Shown in pieces: positions 35,085 through 42,199 of a DNA stretch of 64,000 nt; positions within the stretch are counted from its first letter, which is position 1; each line of letters opens with the position of its first letter. The stretch comes from Nonomuraea jabiensis (GTDB taxonomy: Bacteria > Actinomycetota > Actinomycetes > Streptosporangiales > Streptosporangiaceae). The notes below the pieces were generated by a model. The model ran no database searches and was not told the DNA's origin. It saw only the letters and a list, made by a program, of their open reading frames with translations. A program made the translations under genes and the position numbers. The DNA is taken from positions 8,320,501-8,384,500 of the forward strand of contig NZ_JACHMB010000001.1 in the NCBI RefSeq assembly GCF_014204795.1, given 5' to 3'.

Positions 35085-35972
35085 GTGGCGGATATGGTGG
35101 TAGACCCCGAGGTGCCGCCGGATGACGCGCAGTTGCTCAGGGAGAGCCGGCGGGTGCTGCTCAAGATGCGCCAGGGCTGGGTCCCCGAGTCGAGGCGGGC
35201 CATATCGATCGCGCAGTACCGGGTCATGGCGGCGTTCGGATCAGCGGCGCTCTTCGGCATGATGGTCGGCGGCAGCCTGGTCGGCCGGGGCCTCGGCCTG
35301 CTGATGATCGTCCTCCTGGGCATCCCCCTGATGATCGTGCTGTTCGTCCGCAACGACCTGTCCTTCGACGGCGAGGAGGAGGAGCACGAGCGGAAGGTCT
35401 ACGAGCAGCTGCGCTGGTACGAGGGCCGCTACGTGCTCATCGACGACCTCGACGAGTCCTCCGCCCGCCTGCTCGCCCGCGCCCAGCGCGCCATCGCCGC
35501 CGTCACCGAGTCCCGGATCAACGCCGAGGGCCTGCTCGACGACGTGCGCAACGCGGTGATGCTGCCCGCCCAGGAATGGGAGATCGCCCGCCTGCTGGCC
35601 AAGCTGTCCGCGCTGCGCACCAAGCACAGGGAGACCGTGTCCAAGGGGCTCACGCCCGAGGTGGAGGCCGTGGCCGAACCACTCGCGCGGGCCCTCGACA
35701 ACAGCGAGGCGGCCGTGCTGGCCCGCGTGGAGGCGCTGGAACGTTACGCGTCCAACGTCGCCGACGCCGAGCGCGCGTACCAGGCCCACCACCAGATCGA
35801 GGAGCTGAGAGGGCGGCTGCACCAGTACGAGGAGCTGGTGGCCGAGACGGGGGCCGACGGGTTCGCGGTGCCGGAGCTGGAGCGGCTGGCGCAGGACGCG
35901 GACCGGCTGGAGCAGGCGCTGCGGCGGAGCGTCACCTCCGCCCACGAGGCCTTCCGCTACCTCGACCCCTGA
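35085..35972 (+). CDS. membrane-anchored coiled-coil protein, paralog 3 of 3
   Basis: A 295-residue paralog: MVVDPEVPPDDAQLL, a transmembrane hairpin (~48-90), an acidic linker (FDGEEEEHERKVYEQ), WYEGRYVLIDDL, the invariant NAEGLLDDVRNAVMLPAQ and EWEIARLLAKLSALR, then coiled coil ending SAHEAFRYLDP. The three copies share the central helical block almost exactly but differ in membrane and linker sequence. Partners, ligand and activity are unknown. Two short C-rich hairpins follow in the 229-bp gap before murG; I see no gene there. Confidence 0.75.
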   Translation: MADMVVDPEVPPDDAQLLRESRRVLLKMRQGWVPESRRAISIAQYRVMAAFGSAALFGMMVGGSLVGRGLGLLMIVLLGIPLMIVLFVRNDLSFDGEEEEHERKVYEQLRWYEGRYVLIDDLDESSARLLARAQRAIAAVTESRINAEGLLDDVRNAVMLPAQEWEIARLLAKLSALRTKHRETVSKGLTPEVEAVAEPLARALDNSEAAVLARVEALERYASNVADAERAYQAHHQIEELRGRLHQYEELVAETGADGFAVPELERLAQDADRLEQALRRSVTSAHEAFRYLDP

Positions 35973-36201
35973 CCCCTTCCACCGCGGAAGGACCTCAGCC
36001 GAAGCACGGGCCGTACTCCGGCTCGGGTCCTTCGGGGTGGGCGGCTCCGCGCCGGCGCCCCCCAGGGGGAGCGGGCACCCCTCCGGCCCCAACGCGGCGC
36101 ACTCCGGCCGGTGCCCTTCGGGCCGTAGGAGGAGCGTTCGCGCGGGCGGCGACCCCCGCCTCGAAGGGATCCAGGCCGGCCTTCGGACGGGGGCGCAGGA
36201 G

Positions 36202-37332
36202 CTAGGCGGGGCGGGCGGTTTCCAGGAGGAGGTCGCACAGGGCGTCGGCGGCGTCCACGCGGCCCAGCTTGGCCGACGCCTGCCCCATCGTCTGGCGCAG
36301 CCCCGGGTCGGCCAGCAACGGCATCAGCTCGGCCAGCAGCTGCTCGGCCGTGGGATGCGGCTCCAGCAGGGCCCGGGCCGCCCCCGCCGAGACCAGGTAC
36401 GCGGCGTTCTTGCGCTGCTCGTCCCCTCCGGTGGGGATCAGCGGCACCAGCACGGAGGGTTTGCCGATGGCGGTCAGCTCCGACACCGTCCCCGCCCCGC
36501 TGCGGGAGATCACCACGTCGGCGGCGGCGAACAGGTCGGCCAGCTCCCCGCCCACGTACGGCACCGGATGGTAGCGATCGGCCAGGTCCGCGGGCAGCGC
36601 CACTGCCCGCATCTGGTCGATCCATGCCGGCCCGCACTGGTGCACGACCTGCGCGTGCGGCAGCAGCCGCGGCAGGATCTCCGCGATCAGGGTGTTGACC
36701 TGCTTGCTGCCCTGCGCGCCGCCCGTCACGTAGATCAGCGGCACCTCGAACGTCAGCCCGAACAGGTCGTACGCCGCCGCCCGGTTGCCCTGCAGCAGCT
36801 CGGGCCTGATCGGGTTTCCGGTCACCACGGCCTTCGAGCGCGCGGAGGCGGGCAAATACTCCAGCGACGACTCGTGCGACAGCGCGATCCTGGTCGCCAG
36901 CCTGGCCAGGATGCGGTTGGCCAGCCCCACGACCGTCGTCTGCTCGTGCATCACCAGCGGCCGGCGGATCAGCTTGGCCGCCACCCCGATGGGCACCGCC
37001 ACGTACCCCCCGGTCGACAGCACCACGTCCGGCAGGTAGCGGGCCGCGTGCCCCACCGCCTGCAGCACCCCGATCGGGATGCGGAAGACGTCGGCGATGT
37101 TGGTGCCCAGCTCCTTGAGGTTCGGACGGCGGCGCAGCTTACCCGTGGTGATCGCCTTGAACGGGATGCCGTGCTCGGACGTGATCCGCGCCTCCAGGCC
37201 GTTGGCGGTGCCCACCCAGAGCACGTCGTGGGGCACCTGGCGCCGCTGGACGGCCGCCAGGGTGGTCAGAGCCGGATAGGTGTGACCACCGGTGCCGCCG
37301 CCGGTGATCAACAGTCGCAGGGTTCGTGACAT
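36202..37332 (-). CDS. MurG-like UDP-GlcNAc:lipid-pyrophosphate glycosyltransferase
   Basis: A 376-residue GT-B transferase of the MurG family: N-terminal LLITGGGTGGHTYPAL (donor/acceptor loop), HEQTTVVGLAN, and the C-terminal donor site SRSGAGTVSELTAIGKPSVLVPL with DEQRKNAAYL. MurG adds GlcNAc to lipid I to form lipid II on the inner membrane face. Here the gene stands outside a division/cell-wall cluster and is preceded by a formylglycine-generating enzyme gene with only 4 bp between, so it may be a second copy with a specialised role. A real MurG substrate is likely but not proved. Confidence 0.85.
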   Translation of the reverse strand: MSRTLRLLITGGGTGGHTYPALTTLAAVQRRQVPHDVLWVGTANGLEARITSEHGIPFKAITTGKLRRRPNLKELGTNIADVFRIPIGVLQAVGHAARYLPDVVLSTGGYVAVPIGVAAKLIRRPLVMHEQTTVVGLANRILARLATRIALSHESSLEYLPASARSKAVVTGNPIRPELLQGNRAAAYDLFGLTFEVPLIYVTGGAQGSKQVNTLIAEILPRLLPHAQVVHQCGPAWIDQMRAVALPADLADRYHPVPYVGGELADLFAAADVVISRSGAGTVSELTAIGKPSVLVPLIPTGGDEQRKNAAYLVSAGAARALLEPHPTAEQLLAELMPLLADPGLRQTMGQASAKLGRVDAADALCDLLLETARPA

Positions 37333-37336
37333 GCGA

Positions 37337-38368
37337 TCAGACTAGGGCCGCACAGCGGAAACCCGTGTGCCCGGTGGAGGAGTCAGGCGTGTTGGAGGTC
37401 CGGGCGGCCACGCGGTAGCGGTTGCAGTAGGAATCGTGGCACATGTACGAGCCGCCGCGGATCACCTTCGCCGTGCCGTGCTCGGGACCGGCCGGGTTGT
37501 CGGCGGACGCCTCCCAGGTCGTGCCCCACCAGTCGGCCGTCCACTCCCAGACGTTGCCGGAGACGTTGTACAGGCCGTACCCGTTGGGCTGGAACGACTT
37601 GACCGGCACCGTCCCCTTGCTCGGCGCCGTCGGGAAGCGGCCCTGCCAGATGTTGCACCGCTGCCGCCCCTTGGGCGCCAGCTCGTCGCCCCATGGGTAG
37701 CGCTTGCGCTCCAGGCCGCCGCGGGCGGCCATCTCCCACTCCGCCTCCGTGGGCAGCCGCTTGCCCGCCCACGCGGCGTACGCGGTCGCGTCGTTCCAGG
37801 ACACGTGGACGACGGGGTGGTTCTGCCGGTCGCCGGCCGACGACCCCGGGCCCTCCGGCGAGCGCCACGAGGCGCCCTCGACGCCCACCCACCAGGGCGC
37901 GCCGGGCACGCCGGCGTCCATCACCCCGCCCGTGGCGAACTGGGCGAACACGAATGACCAGCCGATCCGCTCGGCCTCCGTGACGTAGCCGGTCTCCTTG
38001 ACGAACGTGGCGAACTGCGCGTTCGTCACGCACGTCGGATCGATCAGGAACGGGTCCAGCCGCACCTCGCGCACCGGCCCCTCGCCGTCCTCGGGCCGCC
38101 CGTCGGGGTCGTCGCCACCCATCAGGAACGTTCCGCCGGGCACGCGCACCATCCCGCGCGGCGCCTCCCGCCGCACGGCGACCACCGGCCCCGCGTCCGG
38201 CCCCGCGTCCGGCCCCGCGTCCGGCCCCGCGTCCGGCCCCGCATACGGCCCCGCATACGGCTGCGCGTGCGGCTGCGCGGCGGCGCCGTCTCTGCTCGGC
38301 CCACAGCAAGCGCTCAAAAGTCCCCCAAACGTGTCCGCGACACCATGGAAGGGTAGTCCCTGGAGCAT
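37337..38368 (-). CDS. formylglycine-generating enzyme (sulfatase-modifying factor)
   Basis: A 343-residue FGE that oxidises a sulfatase cysteine to formylglycine. Landmarks: VRVPGGTFLMGGDD, HPVVHVSWNDATAYAAWAGKRL in parts, LPTEAEWEMAARGG, NIWQGRFP, GNVWEWTADWW, and the copper-binding cysteines in GGSYMCHDSYCNRYRVAAR, then NTPDSSTGHTGFRC. This matches the actinobacterial FGE family. The N-terminal 70 residues are Ala/Pro/Gly-rich with 12-bp repeats; LLSAC near residue 20 resembles a lipobox but the signal region lacks a positive charge. The ATG overlaps the divergent P450 start in CATG, so a later start is possible. No sulfatase gene is in view. Confidence 0.9.
   Translation of the reverse strand: MLQGLPFHGVADTFGGLLSACCGPSRDGAAAQPHAQPYAGPYAGPDAGPDAGPDAGPDAGPVVAVRREAPRGMVRVPGGTFLMGGDDPDGRPEDGEGPVREVRLDPFLIDPTCVTNAQFATFVKETGYVTEAERIGWSFVFAQFATGGVMDAGVPGAPWWVGVEGASWRSPEGPGSSAGDRQNHPVVHVSWNDATAYAAWAGKRLPTEAEWEMAARGGLERKRYPWGDELAPKGRQRCNIWQGRFPTAPSKGTVPVKSFQPNGYGLYNVSGNVWEWTADWWGTTWEASADNPAGPEHGTAKVIRGGSYMCHDSYCNRYRVAARTSNTPDSSTGHTGFRCAALV
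38184..38280 (-). repeat. 12-bp tandem repeat in the FGE N-terminus
   Basis: Tandem 12-bp units, CCGGCCCCGCGT and the variant ACGGCCCCGCAT, six or more copies in frame, encoding repeated YAGP/DAGP in the N-terminal linker of the formylglycine-generating enzyme. Confidence 0.85.
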
Positions 38369-39575
38369 GTCCACGATCACGCGGCTGCCACGGGCCACGG
38401 CCGCAGAGACCCTGGCCCTGGCCGCCGTGGTGGCGCTGCCGTCGATCGCGCAGGGCCCCGTCGCGCGCCGCCCGTACGCGGTGCGGCTGGCGGAGCTCGC
38501 CGACGCCGACGGCCGGGCGATCCGGCTGCTCGCCCGGCTGCGCGCCGAGCACGGCGAGGGCCCGCTGCTGGTCCGGGCGCCCGGACGCGGCTGGGTGATG
38601 CTGCCGCTGGCCCCGCGCGACGTGCGCGCGGTGCTCGACGACCGGGACTTCACCCCGGCGACCAGGGCGAAACGCGGCGCGCTCGGCCACTTCCAGCCCG
38701 ACGGCGTGCTGATCACCCGCGACCCCGGCCTGCGCGAGCGCCGGCGCGCCCTGAACGACCAGGTGCTCGGCTCCGGATTCGCCCCCTTCGCCCGGGTCGT
38801 CGAGGAGGAGGCCGCCACGCTGCCCCGCCATGGGCTGCTGACCTGGCCGCGTTTCCACGCCACGCACTGGCGGATCGTGCGGCGCATCGTGCTCGGCGAC
38901 GGCGCGCGGGACGACGTGATCCTCACCCGGCAGCTCGACCGGCTGCGCGTCGACGCCAACTGGTCGGATCTGCGCGGGCGCCGTACCGACGTGTTCAACG
39001 CCTTCCGGCGCCGGCTGGCCGGGCACCTGGCCCGGGCCGAGCCGGGCAGCCTGGCGGCCGGGCTGGCCCGCGCGCACGCCTCGGCCGACGTGCACCCCGA
39101 GGGGCAGGTGCCGCACTGGCTGTTCGCCTTCGACGGGGCCGGTGCCGCGGCCTACCGGGCGCTCGCGCTGGCCGCCGCCCACCAGGGGCCGGCGGATCCG
39201 AGGGCCACCATGCTGGAGTCGGTGCGGCTCTGGCCCACCACGACCGCCATCGTGCGCGAGGCCGTCGGCCCGACCGACTGGGACGTCCCCGACGGCACGA
39301 CCGCGGTGATCTACAGCCCGTACGTGAACAGGGCCGAGCCCGGCGACACCTACCGCCCCGAGCTGTGGCGCGACGGCGGCGGCGAGTGGGCCGGCGTGCC
39401 GTTCAGCGCCGGGTTCGCGCGCTGCGCGGGGGAGGACCTCGTGCTGTTCACCGCCGCCACCCACCTGGACGCCGTCCTGCGTGAGCGCTCAGTCAGACCG
39501 TCCGTACGCTTGGAGGGGGCGCTGCCGGCCATGCTCAACCACTTCCGGCTCAACTTCGCTGTAAAAGCCGCATAA
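38367..39575 (+). CDS. cytochrome P450
   Basis: A 402-residue bacterial P450. The heme-binding loop is FSAGFARCAGED with axial Cys353, and ESVR (in LESVRLWP) is the ExxR motif. The I-helix segment reads FAFDGAGAAAY where most P450s have (A/G)Gx(D/E)T, so the usual acid-alcohol pair is altered. This may mean a non-standard reaction, for example fatty-acid peroxygenation or dependence on a substrate hydroxyl. No ferredoxin or reductase gene is adjacent. The ATG overlaps the divergent FGE ATG. Confidence 0.85.
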   Translation: MSTITRLPRATAAETLALAAVVALPSIAQGPVARRPYAVRLAELADADGRAIRLLARLRAEHGEGPLLVRAPGRGWVMLPLAPRDVRAVLDDRDFTPATRAKRGALGHFQPDGVLITRDPGLRERRRALNDQVLGSGFAPFARVVEEEAATLPRHGLLTWPRFHATHWRIVRRIVLGDGARDDVILTRQLDRLRVDANWSDLRGRRTDVFNAFRRRLAGHLARAEPGSLAAGLARAHASADVHPEGQVPHWLFAFDGAGAAAYRALALAAAHQGPADPRATMLESVRLWPTTTAIVREAVGPTDWDVPDGTTAVIYSPYVNRAEPGDTYRPELWRDGGGEWAGVPFSAGFARCAGEDLVLFTAATHLDAVLRERSVRPSVRLEGALPAMLNHFRLNFAVKAA

Positions 39576-39578
39576 CGG

Positions 39579-39584
39579 TAGCGT
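39579..39584 (+). promoter_or_regulatory. -10 box for a leaderless Ppx/GppA transcript
   Basis: TAGCGT ends six nucleotides before ATG 39591, without Shine-Dalgarno; TTCGCT (39555-39560) could be the -35 at 18 bp. Confidence 0.4.
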
Positions 39585-39590
39585 TTTCCC

Positions 39591-40553
39591 ATGCGACTCG
39601 GCGTGCTGGACATCGGTTCGAATACTGTCCATTTACTGGTCGTCGACGCCCACAGGGGCGCCCGGCCCATGCCCGCCTACTCCCACAAGGAGGGGCTCCG
39701 CCTCACGGAGTACCTGGACGAGGAGAACCGGCTCCGTGCGGAGGGCGTCGAGCGGCTCGCCGCCTTCGTGGAGGGGGCCGTGCACCTGGCGGAGGACAAG
39801 GGGGTGGAGGACCTGCTGGCCTTCGCCACCTCGGCCGTGCGCGAGGCGGCCAACGGCTTGGAGGTCCTGGCACAGGTCGAGGAGCGCAGCGGCGTGCACA
39901 TCGAGGTGCTGTCCGGCCGTGACGAGGCCAGGCTGACGTTCCTGGCGGTGCGCCGGTGGTACGGGTGGTCGTCGGGGCGGCTGCTGGTCTTCGACATAGG
40001 CGGTGGCTCGCTGGAGATCGCCTCCGGCGTGGACGAGGAGCCCGACGTGGCCGTCTCGCTGCCGCTGGGCGCCGGGCGGCTGACGCGTGACTGGTTCACC
40101 GCCGACCCGCCGTCCGCCGAGGAGGTCCGCAAGCTGCGCAGGCATGTACGCACCGAGATCGCCCGCACGGTCGGCGACGTCGTCAGGAACGGCGAGGCCG
40201 ACCGCGCGGTGGCCACGTCCAAGACGTTCAAGCAGCTCGCCAGGATCGCCGGCGCGGCGCCCTCCAGTGACGGCCCGTACGTCTCCCGCCCGCTGTCCAG
40301 GCACGCCATGGCCGACTGGGCGGTCAAGCTGACCACCATGGGCGGCGCCGAGCGGGCCCAGCTGCCCGGCGTGTCAGAGGGACGGGCGGCGCAGCTCGCG
40401 GCCGGGGCGCTGGTCGCCGACGCGGCCATGGACCTGTTCGAGGTGGACCGGCTGGAGGTGTGCCCGTGGGCGCTGCGCGAGGGTGTGATACTGCGCCGGC
40501 TCGACATCCTGCCCGGGCGTTTCGACCTGCGCACCGACAGCGCGCTGGAGTAA
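39591..40553 (+). CDS. ppx: Ppx/GppA-family exopolyphosphatase/pppGpp phosphatase
   Basis: A 320-residue ASKHA-fold phosphatase. LDIGSNTVHLLVVD is phosphate loop 1, ATSAVREAANG the connecting motif and FDIGGGSLEIASG the second ATP/phosphate loop. Members hydrolyse polyphosphate or convert pppGpp to ppGpp, acting in stress and phosphate control. Actinobacteria usually carry two short Ppx proteins; this one has no C-terminal HD domain. A TTA codon lies at 39633-39635. It appears to be alone, next to a small membrane protein gene. Confidence 0.9.
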   Translation: MRLGVLDIGSNTVHLLVVDAHRGARPMPAYSHKEGLRLTEYLDEENRLRAEGVERLAAFVEGAVHLAEDKGVEDLLAFATSAVREAANGLEVLAQVEERSGVHIEVLSGRDEARLTFLAVRRWYGWSSGRLLVFDIGGGSLEIASGVDEEPDVAVSLPLGAGRLTRDWFTADPPSAEEVRKLRRHVRTEIARTVGDVVRNGEADRAVATSKTFKQLARIAGAAPSSDGPYVSRPLSRHAMADWAVKLTTMGGAERAQLPGVSEGRAAQLAAGALVADAAMDLFEVDRLEVCPWALREGVILRRLDILPGRFDLRTDSALE

Positions 40554-40590
40554 GGACGATCTATCTCGGAAAAATGGCATAAACCGCTGG

Positions 40591-40995
40591 GTGCCGGGCA
40601 TTCTCCGCCGAATGATGGAGGTGCTCGGCACGATCGGCTCTCTCGCCGTCGTGATCCTGCTTATCGTCCTGTCCGTGCTGGCCGTCGCGGTGGTCGCGCT
40701 GGTCGTCTTCGGCTGCATGGCCGGTGCGCTGCTGGCCGACTGGCGCGGCCTGTGGCGGCGGCTGACCAGGCTGGCCCGGGGCGGGCCGAGGCTGACGCTC
40801 AAGCGCAGCGGGGACGCCGTCCCCGCCCGGCTGCGGGCGCAGCTGAGCGGGAGCACGTCAGGGACACGCCGCCGCTTCCTGCTCGGCGCTCCCCGGCCCG
40901 GGGAGCGGGAGTCCAGGGAACACGGACCCGGCAGGGGATTCAGCGGTGCGCGGATCCGCGGGCATCGCCCGGTGGATCGGCACACGCGCCTTTGA
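40591..40995 (+). CDS. small membrane protein of unknown function
   Basis: A 134-residue protein with one or two hydrophobic segments near the N-terminus (LAVVILLIVLSVLAVAVVAL in parts) and a basic Arg-rich tail (WRGLWRRLTRLARG). GTG start assumed; ATG 40612 is also possible. It begins 37 bp after ppx and the third-position GC stays high through the first 90 codons, less so at the end, so the C-terminal end is less sure. No family recognised. Confidence 0.5.
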   Translation: MPGILRRMMEVLGTIGSLAVVILLIVLSVLAVAVVALVVFGCMAGALLADWRGLWRRLTRLARGGPRLTLKRSGDAVPARLRAQLSGSTSGTRRRFLLGAPRPGERESREHGPGRGFSGARIRGHRPVDRHTRL

Positions 40996-41027
40996 ACGAG
41001 AGAGGGGGGTGGGCCCGGGTGGGCCGG

Positions 41028-41459
41028 TCACATGGCCATGAGATAGAGCCCGGCCGCTCCCGGCGCGTACCGCAGCCGCTTCTCCAGGCAGACCACCGCG
41101 CCGTGCTCGTGCCTGTTGACGAATCGGATGTCGTCGGCGAGCGCGCGCATGATCAGCAGCCCGCGTCCGTGCTCGGCGCCCGGCTCGGGGTTGACGATCT
41201 GGTTGGGGTCGAAGCCTTCTCCGTTGTCGATGACCTTGATGACGCACCGGTCGTCGAGGACGGACGTGCTCACCGTGTAGTCGTCGCTCGGTTCGGCGTG
41301 CCTGATCACGTTGGAACACGCCTCGGTGAGCATGAGTTCGATGTCGTCTCGGATCTGCGGATCGACGCCGAGGGAACGCAGCGTACCGTCCAGCATCTGT
41401 CTTATCAGGGGGACGCTCGCCGCATCCCGGGGCAGTCGGAGCGCTATCGTGGCCTCCAC
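41028..41459 (-). CDS. ATP-binding anti-sigma factor-like protein (RsbW/HATPase_c)
   Basis: A 143-residue GHKL-fold protein. The N box is IELMLTEACSNVIRHA, the G1 box VIDNGEGFDPN and the G2 box HGRGLLIMRAL. This is the pattern of serine-protein kinase/anti-sigma factors such as RsbW and SpoIIAB, which bind a sigma factor and are released by an unphosphorylated anti-anti-sigma. No sigma factor or antagonist gene is adjacent. GGAGGAGG precedes the GTG at 41459. Confidence 0.88.
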   Translation of the reverse strand: MEATIALRLPRDAASVPLIRQMLDGTLRSLGVDPQIRDDIELMLTEACSNVIRHAEPSDDYTVSTSVLDDRCVIKVIDNGEGFDPNQIVNPEPGAEHGRGLLIMRALADDIRFVNRHEHGAVVCLEKRLRYAPGAAGLYLMAM

Positions 41460-41549
41460 CGGGCCTCCTCCTTCCGTCTGGATGCGTGTCCATCCCCTTC
41501 CCTCGTTACAGTGCGTCAATCGTCCCGTTAGAGGTTCGGAGTCCGAAAG

Positions 41550-42092
41550 CTATGGCTCCAGCAGGCGCATGGCGACCTCCAGGGAGGCCTTTTCCACCTC
41601 GTCCTCGGACAGCTTGCCCTCGTCGATCATCCATTTCCCGGCGTGTATCGCGAACAGCGCCGTCGCGCGGCTGACGCGCTCGACGGGCGTGGCTCCGGGC
41701 TCGTTCAGCTCGTTCACCAGCTCCATCATCAGCTCGCGGGTCTTGGTGAGCGTCGGATGGTCACGCAGAGCGGTCTGGTTGCGCTCCAGGAACCTGGCCA
41801 CCCCGATGTGCTGGGTGCGCCGGATCCCCGCGGCGTAGCGCTCGACCAGCTCGCGCCGCGTCTGCGGCGTCTTCGGCTGGCTCCGGGCCCACGCGAGGAG
41901 CTCCTCCAGCTCGACCAGCCGGTTGCCGACCAGGCTCGTGACGATGTCGTCCTTGGTCTTGAAGTGGTAGTACAGGGCGGCCTTCGTCACTCCGAGCTCC
42001 TCGGCGATCTCCCGCAGAGACGTCGCCTCGTATCCCTGCTCGGTGAACAGCCGGAGCGCGATCTCCTGAATCCGGGTCCGAGTGTCTTCCCG
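41550..42092 (-). CDS. TetR-family regulator of the adjacent efflux pump
   Basis: A ~180-residue TetR protein: RIQEIALRLFTEQGYEATSLREIAEELGVTKAALYYHFKTKDDIV in parts is the HTH. The C-terminal ligand domain is helical (ERYAAGIRRTQHIGVARFL). GTG 42092, with AAAAGG six nucleotides upstream, is preferred; TTG 42125 lies inside the operator. It is divergent from the MFS exporter and two matching operators lie between. The drug or metabolite sensed is unknown. Confidence 0.9.
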   Translation of the reverse strand, partial: REDTRTRIQEIALRLFTEQGYEATSLREIAEELGVTKAALYYHFKTKDDIVTSLVGNRLVELEELLAWARSQPKTPQTRRELVERYAAGIRRTQHIGVARFLERNQTALRDHPTLTKTRELMMELVNELNEPGATPVERVSRATALFAIHAGKWMIDEGKLSEDEVEKASLEVAMRLLEP

Positions 42093-42110
42093 CACTTCAC
42101 ACCTTTTCGA

Positions 42111-42168
42111 CTTGACGGCCGGCAAGTAAGTATCTACTTTATTCTATGCTTGCCGGGCGGCAAGTAAG
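42111..42168. promoter_or_regulatory. twin TetR operators over divergent promoters
   Basis: CTTGACGGCCGGCAAGTAAG (42111-42130) and CTTGCCGGGCGGCAAGTAAG (42149-42168) are near-identical direct copies, each containing a CTTGnCGG/CCGGCAAG-type inverted repeat. On the plus strand TTGACG (42112-42117) and TACTTT (42135-42140) sit 17 bp apart as the exporter's -35 and -10, so one operator covers it; the other overlaps a likely -35 (TTGCCG) for tetR. Confidence 0.7.
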
Positions 42169-42199
42169 CAAGATCCAAATCGTAAGTGGGGGGTGTCTG

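Noticed and set aside
35975..35991. terminator CCTTCC-ACCGC-GGAAGG
   Set aside because: Short six-base stem without T-run; too weak to annotate alone.
42146..42199. earlier start of the MFS gene
   Set aside because: It would lie inside the TetR operator; GTG 42200 has a good site.
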